Under the pieces are notes generated by a model. That model was not told the DNA's origin. It was given only the letters and a program-made list of their open reading frames with translations, and did no database searches. Positions 44,560 through 57,424 of a stretch of DNA of 64,000 bases are shown piece after piece (the first letter of the stretch is position 1; each line of letters opens with the position of its first letter). The position numbers and the translations under genes were made by a program. This DNA is from Lunularia cruciata (lineage: Eukaryota > Streptophyta > Marchantiopsida > Lunulariales > Lunulariaceae), in the NCBI GenBank assembly GCA_948567375.1, contig OX419757.1, forward strand, positions 16,878,974 through 16,942,973, given 5' to 3'.

Positions 44560-47500
44560 TGAAAGTTCTCTTTCAAATAAAGACTTCATCACCTAAAATT
44601 TTCTTTAACTTCAAGAATATTTCTCTTAGATATTTCTCTATGTTTAATCAATTTCCTATGTCTTTGATATTTTTTCTAATAAACTCATTTTTAACTCTAC
44701 TTTGGTAGTAAAGTTATCTCTAACCTAGTTGTGTCTATGTTTATGACCTATTTGTGTTTTTTTTTCTTAGTAAACATTTCTCTAAGCTTAATCTAACCTT
44801 AAGTTTTCTCTCACCTATTTGTATCCAAATCTTATATATTGATAATTTTTTATTTGATTTATTCCCTTCAAATATAGCTTTCAAGGTAAAATATTTGGCT
44901 AACTCTAATTTATTTGAAGGACATTTCTCTAAATCTAATAAACTTCATGTAAGCTTTTGGGTAACTTTATTTCATTAAAACGACATTCATTTAACTCAAA
45001 CAAGCTTTTGCCTAACAACAATTCATTTCAAGGACTTTTCTCTAACACTATTAACTTCAAGAATGTTTTGCTTTTGCTAATCAATTGTCCTTTAACTCTA
45101 ATCTACTTCACATATCTACTAATTTATTTTGTGGGGTATATTTTGTTCATGGGTCATTGTTTATAACTCCAATCCACTTCATGTATTCTTGTTTAATGAA
45201 TGTCTTATTAGCTAGAAAATAAAAATGATTAATGTTGCAGCATTTATATTTGAAAGAGCTATTTTATGAAATAATTTCTTTAACATTGTTGAAAATTTAG
45301 TTTGGTGCCTTAATATTTATTCCACATGTTGAGATATTTAAAGATCTCTTTAGATAATTTTTGGTATGGAAATGACATTAGTGAATTTACTTGTTTTCTT
45401 AAATATCTTTGTTAACTAGAACTATCTTGTGGAAGAGAAAGCTACACTCAGAATTTGAAAATGTACTCTATGTGTCCTTGTTTGAAGAAATTAAAGTAAA
45501 ATGTTTGTAGTGCGAAAGTTGTATGAAGGAACTTTACCATTCAACTCATATGTCCATATATGTGAAATAACTGTATTAATTAAAACGTCTTTGTTATAGA
45601 CATGGCACTAGGGAACTTTACCACTCCACCGTACAATTCATATATTGATGATATTCAGATATCTTTGTTAACTAAAGGGTTCTTGTTGCACTAAGTAACT
45701 CGAACCTCACTCAAAGGGAACTATTATTGCATAATAACCCTCTTTGAGTGAAACTATTATACAATGATATGCAATCCTCGCGTTTATCAATATGTGTCCT
45801 TTTTGTTTAAGTAACTTTTGGAACAATATAGGTTTCAATAATGGGTTTATGGATATCCATAAAAATGGGGTAATTTTATTTATTTATTTATGGAAAGTAA
45901 ACAACTCCGTTAAAAAGGTGCAGTAGGGTACTTGGATTTTATGGGCAATATCTATAGCCCCGTAAAATTTTAAGGTCATCTTTTTCATTACTCTATAACC
46001 CGCAGAACCCATCAAGAAAATATTGGACTAAAATTTCACGAAATGAAAATGATATGATCGGTCAAACAGTTACTATTACAGTTGTTGAAATGCTCCCCTC
46101 CTTTGGATACGTGTAAACTATTTTACGGATTTTATGGGTACCCATAAGAAACCCATAAATTTCATTATTGAAACAATGTTTGTGCTACAAAACTGGCTCA
46201 AGGGAATATTACCATTTACTTTTTATGTCCATATTGTTGAAATACATTTTTAACTAAACTTTCTTATTACTAAAATGGTACCAATGAAGTTTACTATTCA
46301 CTAATATGTCATTTACTGTTAAAATACTTGGTTAACTAGAGCATTCTTATTGCAATTAGTTGGTAGAACCTCACTCAAAGAGAATTATTATGCAATAATT
46401 ATGCTAAAATAATTCTAGAAAAATTTACCTTATCCTTTTTGATAACTCTAATCCACTTTCTTTCTCTAACTTTAATCAACCTAATGTATCTTTTTCTTCC
46501 GAATAACGTCTTGTAGAACTCTAATCCAGTTCAGGTATCCTTTTTAATAAGTATAATTTACTTTGTGTCCTTTTCATAGCATGTCATACTAGCTACAAAA
46601 TTGCAACTAAGGTTAAAACTAATGTAAAATTTATATTTCAAATTTCACTCAAATAAATTTATTATTATCAAAAATATTTATCATTGTTAAAATGGCATTA
46701 GAGAACTTCACCATTTACTTCATGTGTCCTTCTTGTTTTAATTGCTGGAAATCTCTTATTTAAAAAATAATAATAGTCATTAATCACTTCATACATCCTT
46801 GTTGTTTGAATATCTCTTTTAGATAGAGTTTTCATACAAATGAAGAATGGGGAAACCGGTCACTTTATTTATCATTTTTAGTATCTTTGTTACTAGGAAG
46901 ATTTCCCTAAGCTAAATAGCTAAAACCTCTCTAGAAGACAAGTATTATACAATAATATGATAGCGGTATTTATCTCTACAAAAATGATATAGAAAACTTT
47001 ATCTTTGAACTTACTTATTTGACTTTGTTTTTTTAGAACCTTTGTTAGTATTGATTTTTTTAAAATACCTTTGATTTTTTTAAAATATTTTTGATTTTTA
47101 AATCCCTATGTTAATGTAGAAGTTGCACTAAAGAATTTGCCACTTTTTTGTACTTGTCTTTTGAGTATCTTTGGTCTTTAGAATGTTGCCGTTTAGGGAA
47201 TAGTACTTGGAGAAATCAGCATACAATTCAGGTATCCAATTTTTTGAACCCCTATATTATATAGAAAGTTCTTGCTCATAGAATGTCATTTTGTTTAAAT
47301 AGAGGTATTATGTTAGAATATACAGTAATATTGTTTTTTATTGGAATAGTACTAGGAAATTTATTTTTGAATCTACTTCAAGTTTGCTTCTTGTTAGAAC
47401 TTCAATTTAGGAGAACTAGTACACAATATACAATAATGACATTCATCTTTATTGAAATTGTACGAGGAATCTTGATTTGTAATCCACTACATAGATCTTT

Positions 47501-48960
47501 GGTTTTTTTAAATCTTTGTCAATAAGAGTTTTCTAGCTACTTAAATATATAAACATATGAATGTTGATAAAACCTCAGGCTAAGTGAACTTTCACCTAGT
47601 AAATAAATGGAACAAACTCTCTTATACTTTTGTTTGACTAGTGCACTTTTGGATCGAAAAAATATTCTTATGCTCTTCATTGAATGGAGCATTTCAATAA
47701 ATTTATTATTAGTAAATATACAATTACATGGATTTATAATTGTAAAAAATTTTAGATTTGAGAATTTCAATAGAGGTATTTTAAGTAAAGATATAAAGAA
47801 ATAGATTAGGGAAAAAAACATTTATACACCATACAACTTTGGATCAAACAATCATTCTTATATTCTTGGTTGAATATAATATTTCAATGGAGTCATTACA
47901 AGAAAATAAATAATTATTTAAATGTATTATTCTTATATTTTTGGTTGAATAGAAAATTGCAATAAATTTATTGTAAGTAATATATAAATAAATGAATATA
48001 AGGAAATTCTTTGCATATATAATGACTTCTTTTAACATTTGCCAAGTAGCATTAATGCAACCAAAATGCCTTCGCTACTTGAGTATAAAAGGATATGAAT
48101 GTAAAGAAAGCCTCATGTTTCGGAATTAATTACCAAGTGACTAATTTACACTATCATTCTTATCCTTTTGGTTAAATGATGTTTTTCAATAGCAATTTTA
48201 TGGATAAAGATACAAGCAAGGAAAACTCATGCAAAGGGAATATTGACCAAGTGACTGATCAAACCATCACTCTTATAATATTGGTTCAACAAGAAATTGT
48301 AGTTTCAATTTTATTAGTATTTAAGTGAAATGATTATAGATGATATTAAGAATTCTTTTATCGATCTGAATGCAAAGTACCTTGTCGCCAAATAAATTAT
48401 AGGCCATGTTTAGATATGTTCTTGTTAGATATACAATATTTTAATCTTTATGAGAAAAATTTGTAATTTTAATTTGGATTAAGCTAATGAAGATCTTACC
48501 CGTTCAAATTTATTACCAAAATAAGTTGTTAATGCTATCAATAATCTTTGGACCTTGATTATTGGGAGATCAGATTTTATAAAACAAAATTCCCACTTGA
48601 GCTATCCCCACAGGCTTCAAGTTTCAAAATCTTGTTAAAATTGGAATCAATTCTCATTTAAATCTATTATACATGTGGTATTCAAAAGAAGTATAAAGTG
48701 AATTTATGAGATTCATATATTACTTTAAAGCTATTTGTCTTTCCATAATAACAAGTACAGTAATAAAATAAAATAAAGAAGAAAATGAGTTTGAAGGTCA
48801 TTTGTTTTAGAGCAATTCGTCATGCCATGATAATGACTAAAGTAAAAAAGTAAAACAAAGAATAAAATTATTTTGAAGATTATTTATTATGTTTTTATTT
48901 TCTTTGTCAATCATCTAAATTCTATCTTATTTGAAGGAGTTATTATATAAGAGCTCTATT
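44560..48960. repeat. AT-rich degenerate repeat array, no genes
   Basis: Long tract of AT-rich DNA with recurring diverged words: CTCTAATCCACTTCA (about 45095, 45168, 46450, 46515), TTTACCATT(C/T)A...ATGTCC (45535, 46210, 46705), AACCTCACTCAAAG followed by ATTATTGCATAATAA (45705, 46370). The unit seems several hundred bp but is too diverged to fix. Short ORFs here are compositional. Confidence 0.55.
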
Positions 48961-48984
48961 AAAACATCAATTGGGCCATCAACC

Positions 48985-49135
48985 TAGTTAAACCGCGTTG
49001 TCGCTGCTTTGTCTTTTGATGTGGTGTATCTCCACCTGTTCGTAGGAGCCCCATACTTCACACGCGGTCATCCGATGTGTGAGCGCAACTTGTATCAAAT
49101 ATAACTATAGGGTCTGAAGGCGGACTCAAGGCGCA
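48985..49135. other. CpG-rich island in AT-rich DNA
   Basis: About 150 bp with many CpG dinucleotides (ACCGCG, TCGCTG, CACGCGGTCATCCG, GAGCGC, GGCGGA, AGGCGC) inside sequence that has almost none. No ORF. It could be a young insertion, an RNA gene, or a remnant protected from methylation. Nature unknown. Confidence 0.45.
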
Positions 49136-50990
49136 CATATCCTTTTATTACTAGAGATCAAATATATATATTCTTTGATATTTTAATGATTATAAAATGA
49201 ATTTTCTTAATTTATCAATTATGATATATGATATATATGATATAAGTTAGATCAAGAACTTATTTTGGAAAATTATAATGATTTGTAAACTATTTCTTTT
49301 TTATAATATATATAATAAGGAATCATCTAGGTTAAGAAAAATGCATTATAATATAGAAGATTAATACAAAATAAGATTTAGTATTAATTATACTAAATTT
49401 GATTATATATTTGATTACCTATCTAAAATTCAAGTTGCTATCAAGAAGATTAGTTATATTATATATAATCTATTTATATTTATTTTTTATCCAACTAAAA
49501 TTTTAATATTTATAAATATAAATCATATAATGAAATTTATGGTTACATTTTGTGTTTGCTAGTTATTATTGGTTATCCCTTATGCTTTTGTAGTGTAGCT
49601 TGAATATCTTTGTTGTTATTAGAGCATTCATTTTTACATCACTCTTATTTATAGTATAAACTTATATTTTTGTACATTAGAATTGATGAAATGAGCTTGC
49701 TAAATTGACTTTAAATGATGTTGAGATCTAAGTAATTAAATGAATATAATATGATGATCAAATTGAGTGAATGGGAGCAATAATGCATTTTTATATGAAT
49801 ATTAAAATTCTTTCTCAAATTTTTACTTCTTGATAAAATTTATTTTATTCTTATTTAATATAGCCTTAGTACATAAGAATGTAGATAAATATAGTCTTAC
49901 AAACTTGCATATTCTCTAATACACATCAAATAACATCTTTGTTAATGAGCAAAGCCCAAATACAATAAAGTGAATCTTTTAATACATTTCAATAAACATT
50001 AATTTTATTTTTTATGAGAAAAACCAATGCAATAGAGTGAATTTTTTAATGTACTACTGTAATAGAAATTTCTATTATATACACAATACAAACTCTTCAA
50101 ATTAGTAAAAAATCTCATATTAAATCTAGAAAATATAATTTATATTCAAAAAGTGTTAAGTTTCACCTTGAATTTCAAAGAAACATACACATACTTACAG
50201 TACATTAGATAGTATGGATAATATTCTTGATCATATTTATTTGAAAATTAAGTATATAGTATATAATAAATACTTATAGATTTGTATTAGAGCTATAAGA
50301 GTCGTTAGACAGATTGAGCTTGTGTCAAAGAAAAAACATAAAATTATGCTTAGAATCTTCTCACAAGATTTGCATTGTTTAGCTAAAAAATCATTTTCAG
50401 TTTATATTGTGTTCTTGGAATACCTTTTTCTTTCACTTTTTTTTTCCAATTTTCAATAGTCATTATCTTTCCTAATTTTATTCTGCTTCTAGTGCTTAAT
50501 AGTTACTGATTTGCATCATTTTTCCTCTCTATATATTTAATCCTTAGTGTCCATGATTGCAAAGATCATTGGAGAAAAGAAAGAATATCAATATAATTTA
50601 GAGTATTATTTTTGCATCTTTTTGCACATGCTTGCATTGAAATATCCTTAATGTATCTCTTTATCACTTTGTTCATCATTAGATTCTAATAAAAACCCAT
50701 TTTTTCAATCTATGATATGTATCTTAAACTGATATAATAACTGATCATGTGTATTAAACAATTAATGTTGATAATCTATCAGTCAATTCTTAATTATAGG
50801 TACACGTACAAAAAGAAATGATTCCATTTCATATTATAGTCTTCAAGACGGAGATATCTTTCCTAAATCTACCGACAATCATATTCTTCTCCTTTCATAT
50901 CAATTTTGTTATTGAAATAAAGGCACAATGGCATTCACATTGTCTCTAAAACCTATACTTACTAACACACGAGTGTCATATGTATATACA
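49136..50990. other. AT-rich non-coding stretch
   Basis: Rich in ATATA and AATAT words, no ORF, no matches to other parts of the window noticed. Confidence 0.5.
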
Positions 50991-50997
50991 TTACTAC

Positions 50998-51940
50998 ACA
51001 ATATACATCAATGTCAACATCATACATCATAGAAACACAACTCATATAGAAGTCATATACAAACTGTAAAGTGCTACAATAATTAGTTCAAGTCACATCC
51101 AACTCGGATCAAAAAGCAATCACTCAACTCAAGAAACTTCAAACAATGGTCATTGATTACATTGTCAAGACATACCTACTCTAACTAAGAGACTCCAAGT
51201 GATGCTCGCCGGCCTCTATCGACCATAGCCAGAAACTTGAAGGCTCAAGTTCGAAGAAGTGAGCTCTTTAGAATTGCACTTTGAAGATAAACCCTTTGGA
51301 CTCGACCTAGCACTCTAGCCCAAACAACACCATTGACGGCCCATCTAATGGTAAATGGTGTGATTGATGGTAGCTCAAATAGCGTGATCAATAGCCCTAA
51401 CACAAATCTGGCCGCCACTAAGTAATCTCTAAGCAATTACTTATATAATTATGATTGCCAAGACTAACACTCCAATGTTTGAGCAATGTCATGCCATTTG
51501 TAGTGTCGCATCTAGATTGCTTGGACATTGGAGTTGCAGTGATAGTAGTTAGAGTTATTTCAGCAATTTCCCATAGACTACTTTCCGGCGGTCAAATTTT
51601 GTGTTTGGAGTACTAACTTCACGGTAGGGCCCACTATCACTTTGCACCGTTTGCACCGTCAAGTGTGCCGTCAGCGGGACCATTAGGGTTTCAGACCTAG
51701 TTCAAGTCCAGGGGTATACTTTCAAAGTGCAACTCCATAGAGCTCACTTCTCTGATGTTGAGTCTTCGAGTTCTTGGCTATGGTGGACAGAGGCCGGCGA
51801 GCATCACTTGGATTCTCTTAGCTAGAGTGAGTGTGGCTTGACTGTAATTAGTGCCCAATTGTTGGCAGTTTATAGAGTGACAGATCAAGTATTGATATGA
51901 GTTGAGTTGATTCAAGAGTTGTAAACAATCTGATTACATT
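50998..51940. repeat. Near loop-free inverted repeat built from direct-repeat unit
   Basis: The right arm (51486-51940) matches the middle segment 16930-17370. The left arm (50998-51485) is the reverse complement of the 110-bp repeat plus that middle segment, more diverged and lacking its first ~40 bp. The arms meet at GAGCAA|TGTCATGCC without a spacer. A transcript could fold into a long, imperfect hairpin. Confidence 0.65.
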
Positions 51941-53039
51941 AGAGAAGTGAAGTCAAGGGAAAATCGGGTGCATGAATTGAGAGTGTTGGTGGTATCTCCA
52001 AGACTCGCTGATTGTTGGTAGCTCGATCAGAGCTCAAGTTTTCCCTAGTGTGCAGAAACTCAATCAATTGATGCAAATTTGGCAGTGAGATAGACGATGT
52101 GCGGAAGCATTGGCCAAATTTTGAACAAAAAGAAGCAATTTTTGAGCAATGGTTGTGATTTTGAGCTCAAGAGGTGAAAGCAAGACCCATTTGTTGCGAG
52201 TTGGGCTCAAGAAGTGAAATTGAAGGTGGAGTTGAGAACCCACCTCTATGAATTTGTGATTTGGAGAAACCCATTTTTTCAATTTGGCTTGAGTGAAGAG
52301 TTAGCAAAGGATTTGGCGGTCAACCAACTCTAGGATTTATGTCAGATTTTACGTTAGGATTTTGTTGGAGTTTATGTCAGATTTTGGCCAGATTTTGGCC
52401 AGATTTGGAGGAGTTTTGCTAGATTTAGAGAGGGTTTGAAGTGGCAAGAAGAAAGGCCTCAATTGGCATTTAGAGGTTTTGAGGCAAAGGGCTGTGGGCT
52501 ATGAAGGCCTAAAAGAGCTAGCATGAGACTAGCTAATTTAGAGTAGATCTTGGTCATTGTTTGGCAAAATTTGCACATCTTGCTAGATTATGCGCAATAG
52601 GGTTTGATCTCTAGATCTCTTGTTCCTAAACTGGTGCCCTAGCCAATTGGTCCACCCTCACTTGTTGTACTAGTGACTATGCCACTATTATCTATACACT
52701 TGTAGCTTTGGCTAGGAGAGGTAGTTTGATCCCATTCTTGGTGATCTTGGTAGTTTAGGACGTAGATACAAATTCCTCTTATGTCAAATGTCAAATGGTG
52801 GTAAAGTCAATCTTGTGTTGCTTATGAGATGGAAGGCTTTTGTTTAGATTTCTTGTGATTGGACCTCCTCCATTCTCTACTTGTTTGTGCACCACATTTG
52901 TGTGAGGTGCCCTGACTTTTGAGCGTTGGTGCTCTAGTGTGCTCTCGATAGTGAGGCTGGAGTGATGACTAGTAAGACTACCTTTGTTTCTCTCCGGTGA
53001 GGCAAGAAGTGATGACTTGCAAACCATGAATTGAACTAT
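51941..53039. other. No recognised gene
   Basis: Mixed-composition DNA with repeated TTTTGGCCAGATTT words near 52380-52410. No domain or repeat match found. Confidence 0.4.
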
Positions 53040-54415
53040 TGAAGACGTGCTTTGGGGTTTCACCTTAGATAGCAAGAGAGGTGAGACACCTTACTTCCAT
53101 TGGTAGGATTTGTTTACAACAATTTAATGAATGCATCCATACAAGTCACACTATTCTTCCTTATGTATAGAGAGCATCCTTTCACACCTTTGAGCTTGAT
53201 GAAGATCCATCCAATGGATACCAAGGTGGACGTTGTCAACACTTTTGTTTCTAGAATCCAACAAGGAGTGGTGAACAATAAGCATAGGTTGTAGATTGCA
53301 CAAAATTAACAAAAATAGTATACAAATGCACATTGTCGGCACATGAAGTTCAATTTTGGGATCAAGTCTGGCTATCAACAACCAACCTCATGTTAGATGG
53401 GCCTTGTAAGCTCAAAATTTGTTTTATTGGGCCCTTTCCTATCCTTCATTGAATCGACACAATGGCTTATCACCTCACGCTACCGCCACACAATCACACA
53501 TGAAGATCCATCCAATATTTCATATTTCCTTACTATGTAGATATGCATCCCAACCGCTCCACTTTCCTTCCATACAATAAATTTGACCTTATCCAACACT
53601 CATTGATGACATAGAGGAATTTGAAATCAAAGGAATTCTCCAAAAACATATCCGCAATACTTGCCATTTGTGAGTGAAATATCTTATACATTGGAAAGTG
53701 TACCCACTATATGAGGTAACATGGGAGCTAGTAGCCAACTTGACCAATGCACCAATATTAGTGAAATATTTTGAGCTCACAACGAGGAGATGTTGCATCT
53801 TAAAAGGGGAGGCTTGTAATACAAATAGCTAGACATATTATATAGAGTTGAAAATTGGCTTGGTAACAATTGGAAGGATGTTATATATGATGAACTATAT
53901 AGATCAAAGAGAGGTGTCACCAAAAGAGTACTTTTACTAATAGGGCAATAGCCAAAATCAACATGAAAACTTCAAAGTCAATTTTGGAGGACTAAATAGA
54001 TGAATTAGGTCTCAAAATTGTGTGAAAACCTCCTCCCCGCAATAGGTTAAGAGGTTGACCTTTTCTCCTCCCTAATTTTTGTCTTGCTTAGAGCTTTCTA
54101 ACAATACATCACCTATGCAATTTTGAGATTCCTATAAGAAGATTCCCTAAAGATTCACTTTGGTCAAACATTGTTTGATCCACCAGATAGGACAAGAACC
54201 AACATGTCACTCATGCATGCAACTAATCTAAGGGTGGAGCTTGTTGACATGTCACTAATCCATGTATTTGATCCAAGGGTGGAGCTTCCTTTGAAGGAAT
54301 ATTTGCTATATAATAAGCAAAAGGTGCTAGTTTGGGGCATCGAAGTATTGAGTGTGAAGCTTTGTTTCTTCCCATGTGTTTCTCTTGTAAGTTTGCCTAT
54401 CCTTGGAATATTACA
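53040..54415 (+). mobile_element. Truncated chromovirus G, F family: integrase end, chromodomain, 3' LTR
   Basis: Starts in the integrase core segment that in F lies near 30865 and continues through the SH3-like end (about 53340-53460) and a decayed chromodomain (53607-53790, ending in TWELVANLTNAP-like sequence) into an LTR. All frames are broken, and it is much more diverged than F. The 5' part is missing. Confidence 0.85.
53815..54415 (+). repeat. 3' LTR of truncated chromovirus G
   Basis: TGTAATACAAATAGCTAG to GGAATATTACA, 601 bp. Related to the 736-bp LTR of F with internal deletions. Element D sequence follows directly at 54416. Confidence 0.85.
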
Positions 54416-55319
54416 TCCTCTCAATAGAACCCCAAGGAAAAATTACAATTAGTATATTGTGGTAGTTACTAATTACCTTACCAAGTGGGTTGAGGCTAAA
54501 CCATTGACGGACAAGAATGAAAAGAAGTTGCTAATTTATTTATGAACACATTATCACTAGGTTTGGGCGCCCTTTGGAGCTTGTTTCAGATAAAGAAAGA
54601 AAGTTTATAAGAAGTATCACTACATCCATGCTATGACATTTCTCTATCACACATAGAGTAACGATATCAGATAAGCCAAACTCCAATGGCTTGGCAGAGA
54701 GAACCAATCAGACTTTGTGCATGATGATCGCCAAAGATAGGTAAATGGAGAGGGCTAAACATCATTGGGACAAGACAATTCATGCAGTTTTGTGAGAGTA
54801 TAGGACAACCATGAAGACTTCCATCAAATATTCTCCATTTCATTTGGTATATGGTATTGAGTCTACTTACTTATTCACTTTGATCTTTCTACCTTCCAAA
54901 GCATTCATAAAAGATTGAAGAATACACAAGGAGGTGATGCAAAGAAGTCAAGGAAGGATCAACTCATGGAATTGGAGAAGGCAAGAGCAATTGCTATGGT
55001 TTGAGTGGAGCAAGCCCAACGGAAACAAAAGGAGACCCATCACAAGAGGCAAGGCAAGAAGAAGGTGAAGTTCTTCAAAGAATGTGATTGGGTAATGTTG
55101 TTTGATTCCATTTGATTCAAGAGAGTGAAAAATAAGTTTTTGCTAAAGTACTTTAGACCTTTCATAGTAGAGAAGGTGTGGGGCAATTACACCTTTGATC
55201 TCAAGGAATTGGGAACAAGACACTTTGATAAGATTAACCATGATAAGTTGAAGATGAATCATGGAAGGTAAAGAGATCTTCACTTTGAGGACAAAGTGAA
55301 ATCTTAGTTTGGAGGTAAA
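54416..55319 (+). pseudogene. Integrase fragment of A-family element D
   Basis: Begins in the middle of the integrase core at the point matching A 5889 and runs to the polypurine tract (GTTTGGAGGTAAA, 55307-55319). It shows the ITRFGRPLELV-like segment and the GNYTFDLKELGTRHFDKINHD end. Several stops, including the TGA at 55002-55004 shared with A and C. Confidence 0.85.
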
Positions 55320-56007
55320 TGTAACATCCATTTGTGCATTTATGTGTTATTGTGGTATTTAGTTTGGTACTACAAGTATTTGAGAGATATTATTTATATA
55401 GAGATAAAGGATGGTTCTACATTATTCATGATTAGCTAAAGTTAGTCATTTCTAAGATAAAAGGGACCTTACTTTAGAGGAAGTGAAAAAGATGAACACC
55501 ATTATTTTGTATTTTAGTGTATTGACTTGGTATTATTCCTAGGTGTTTGGCTTGGAGGAAAGAGTTGAGAACTCTTGGACCCACAAGCCTTTTTGCTTCA
55601 GATTCTTCTCTAGTCCAAGGATAGCCCATGTAAGGGAATCCTTGACTTAGTGGTTTGGTCAAAATAAGACCACATGCTTAGGGGGAATTTTCCCATAAGT
55701 ATGGATACTCCTTTGGACTTTTGACTTTATTTGACTTTTAGCCTAGTATTGAGTTACTCCATTAATTAGTAACTTTGGTGCGTAACTATTTCATAAATAT
55801 ATAAACTAGGGGTGAAGAGGTACTCATCATCCTTTCATTGCAACTATCTCCCTCTCATTGAGTTCTCTAGTGACCAATGGTTGAGTCTTGGAGTGTTAGC
55901 CTTGGAGGAGCATGATGGAGTTGGGGTTCCTTACCTTCTTAGTCAATGATGCACTAGCATAATAGCCATTGGAGCTTCACCTTGAGTGAGAGATAGGCCG
56001 ACTCACA
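55320..56007 (+). repeat. 3' LTR of element D
   Basis: 688 bp, TGTAACATCC...ACTCACA, the clearest full LTR of the A/C/D family on the plus strand. A TATA-like ATATATAAAC lies near 55796. Confidence 0.92.
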
Positions 56008-56548
56008 ATTCTCACAAGGATAAGGTTTGGAAATAGCTCAGATTAAAGGAAAAGTGTCATGTCATGTATTGTTACATCTTGATCCTCTTGGGCATGAAAA
56101 TTCTAAAAGAGAGTAAGGCATCCCATAGTGGTGCAATACAAAAAGGAAACTCAAACAATTGAATCACATTCACAAGAGACATCCTGTCAATTTGGCTCCT
56201 AAAGGTGGTTGTCTAATCTATATTGAAGGTCATCGGCCCCAGAGGTTTGTACCATTGTGGTTAAGTTTATTATGTATACAATGCAAATGAGATTGTTCTA
56301 CCCTTCCTAAAAGGCGTTCCTCATTGCTATATTGCATGACTAGTTGGGTTCTTCATTACAAGTGGTACTTCATGACACTCACAACCCTCATGGCTATTCA
56401 ACACATCACCCCAATCAAAACACCTAGGGATCTAAGACCTTGGCCTTCTCACACCTCAGCACTTGCATTCCTACTTTGAGTTCCTCACCACTACTCCATC
56501 CAACAATCACAAAACAAGCACAATATTGATATTGATGCGTTAAGGATC
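56008..56548. other. Spacer between element D and LTR J
   Basis: 541 bp without ORF or repeat match. It may be old flanking DNA or part of an unrelated element. Confidence 0.4.
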
Positions 56549-56685
56549 TATGAGCCGGCCTGTCTCTCACTTAGGATGAACCTCTAATGGCTATTACGGT
56601 AGCGCACCATGGACTAAGAAGGCAAGGAACCCCAACTCCATCATACTCCTCCAAGGTTAACACTCCAAGACTCAAGACATTGCTA
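56549..56685 (-). repeat. LTR J, left piece, split by element C
   Basis: Matches 56686-56822 (same family and strand). The end reads TATGAGCC where other copies have TGTGAGCC. It breaks off at GCTA exactly where element C begins; the rest of this LTR resumes at 63759. Confidence 0.85.
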
Positions 56686-57376
56686 TGTGAGCCGGCCTGT
56701 CTCTCACTCAGGATGAACCTCTGATGGCTATTATGGTAGCGCACCATGGACTAAGAAGGCAAGGAACCCAACTCCATCGTACTCCTCCAAGGCTAACACT
56801 CCAAGACTCAAGACATTGCTCACTAGAGAACTCAATGAGAGAGAGATAGTTGCAAATGAAAGGATGATGAGTACCTCCTCACCCCTTGTTTATATACTTG
56901 TGAAATAGTTACGTACCAAAGTTACTAATTACCGTAATAACTCAAGTTACTGGACTAAAAGTCAAGTAAAGTCAAAAAGTAGAAAGGAATATCCATTCAC
57001 ATAGGCATATTCCCCTGAGCATGTGGTCTTATCTTGACCCAACCACTAAGTCAAGGATTCCTTCACATGGGCTATCCTTGGACTAAAGAAGAATCCAAAA
57101 CAAAAAAGCTTGCGGGCCCAAGAATTATCAACTCTTTCCTCAAAGCCAGACACCTAGGAATAATACCAAGTCAATACACTAGACTCCAAAATATTGGTGC
57201 TCATCTTTTCTACTTCCTCTAAAGTAAGGTCCCCTCTATCTTAGCTATGACTAACTTTAGCTAACCATGACTAATATAGAACCATCATTTATCTCTATAT
57301 AAATAATATCTCTTAAGTACTTGTAATACCAAGCTAAATATCACAATACCACACACATGCACAAATGGGTGTTACA
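56686..57376 (-). repeat. 3' LTR of element C
   Basis: 691 bp, full length; read on the minus strand it starts TGTAACACCC and ends GGCTCACA. The polypurine tract, seen on plus as TTTACCCCCGGACTAAG, occupies 57377-57393. Confidence 0.92.
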
Positions 57377-57424
57377 TTTACCCCCGGACTAAGTTTTCAC
57401 TTTGTCCTCAAAGTGAAGGTCTCT

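Noticed and set aside
48985..49135. Possible rRNA or tRNA gene in the CpG-rich island
   Set aside because: No cloverleaf, A/B box or rRNA sequence that I can recognise; reported only as a compositional anomaly.
56549..56822. Apparent tandem duplication of 137 bp
   Set aside because: The second copy is the end of a full LTR and the first is the split outer LTR J; the matching remainder at 63759 and the GCTCA/GCTA target duplication explain it.
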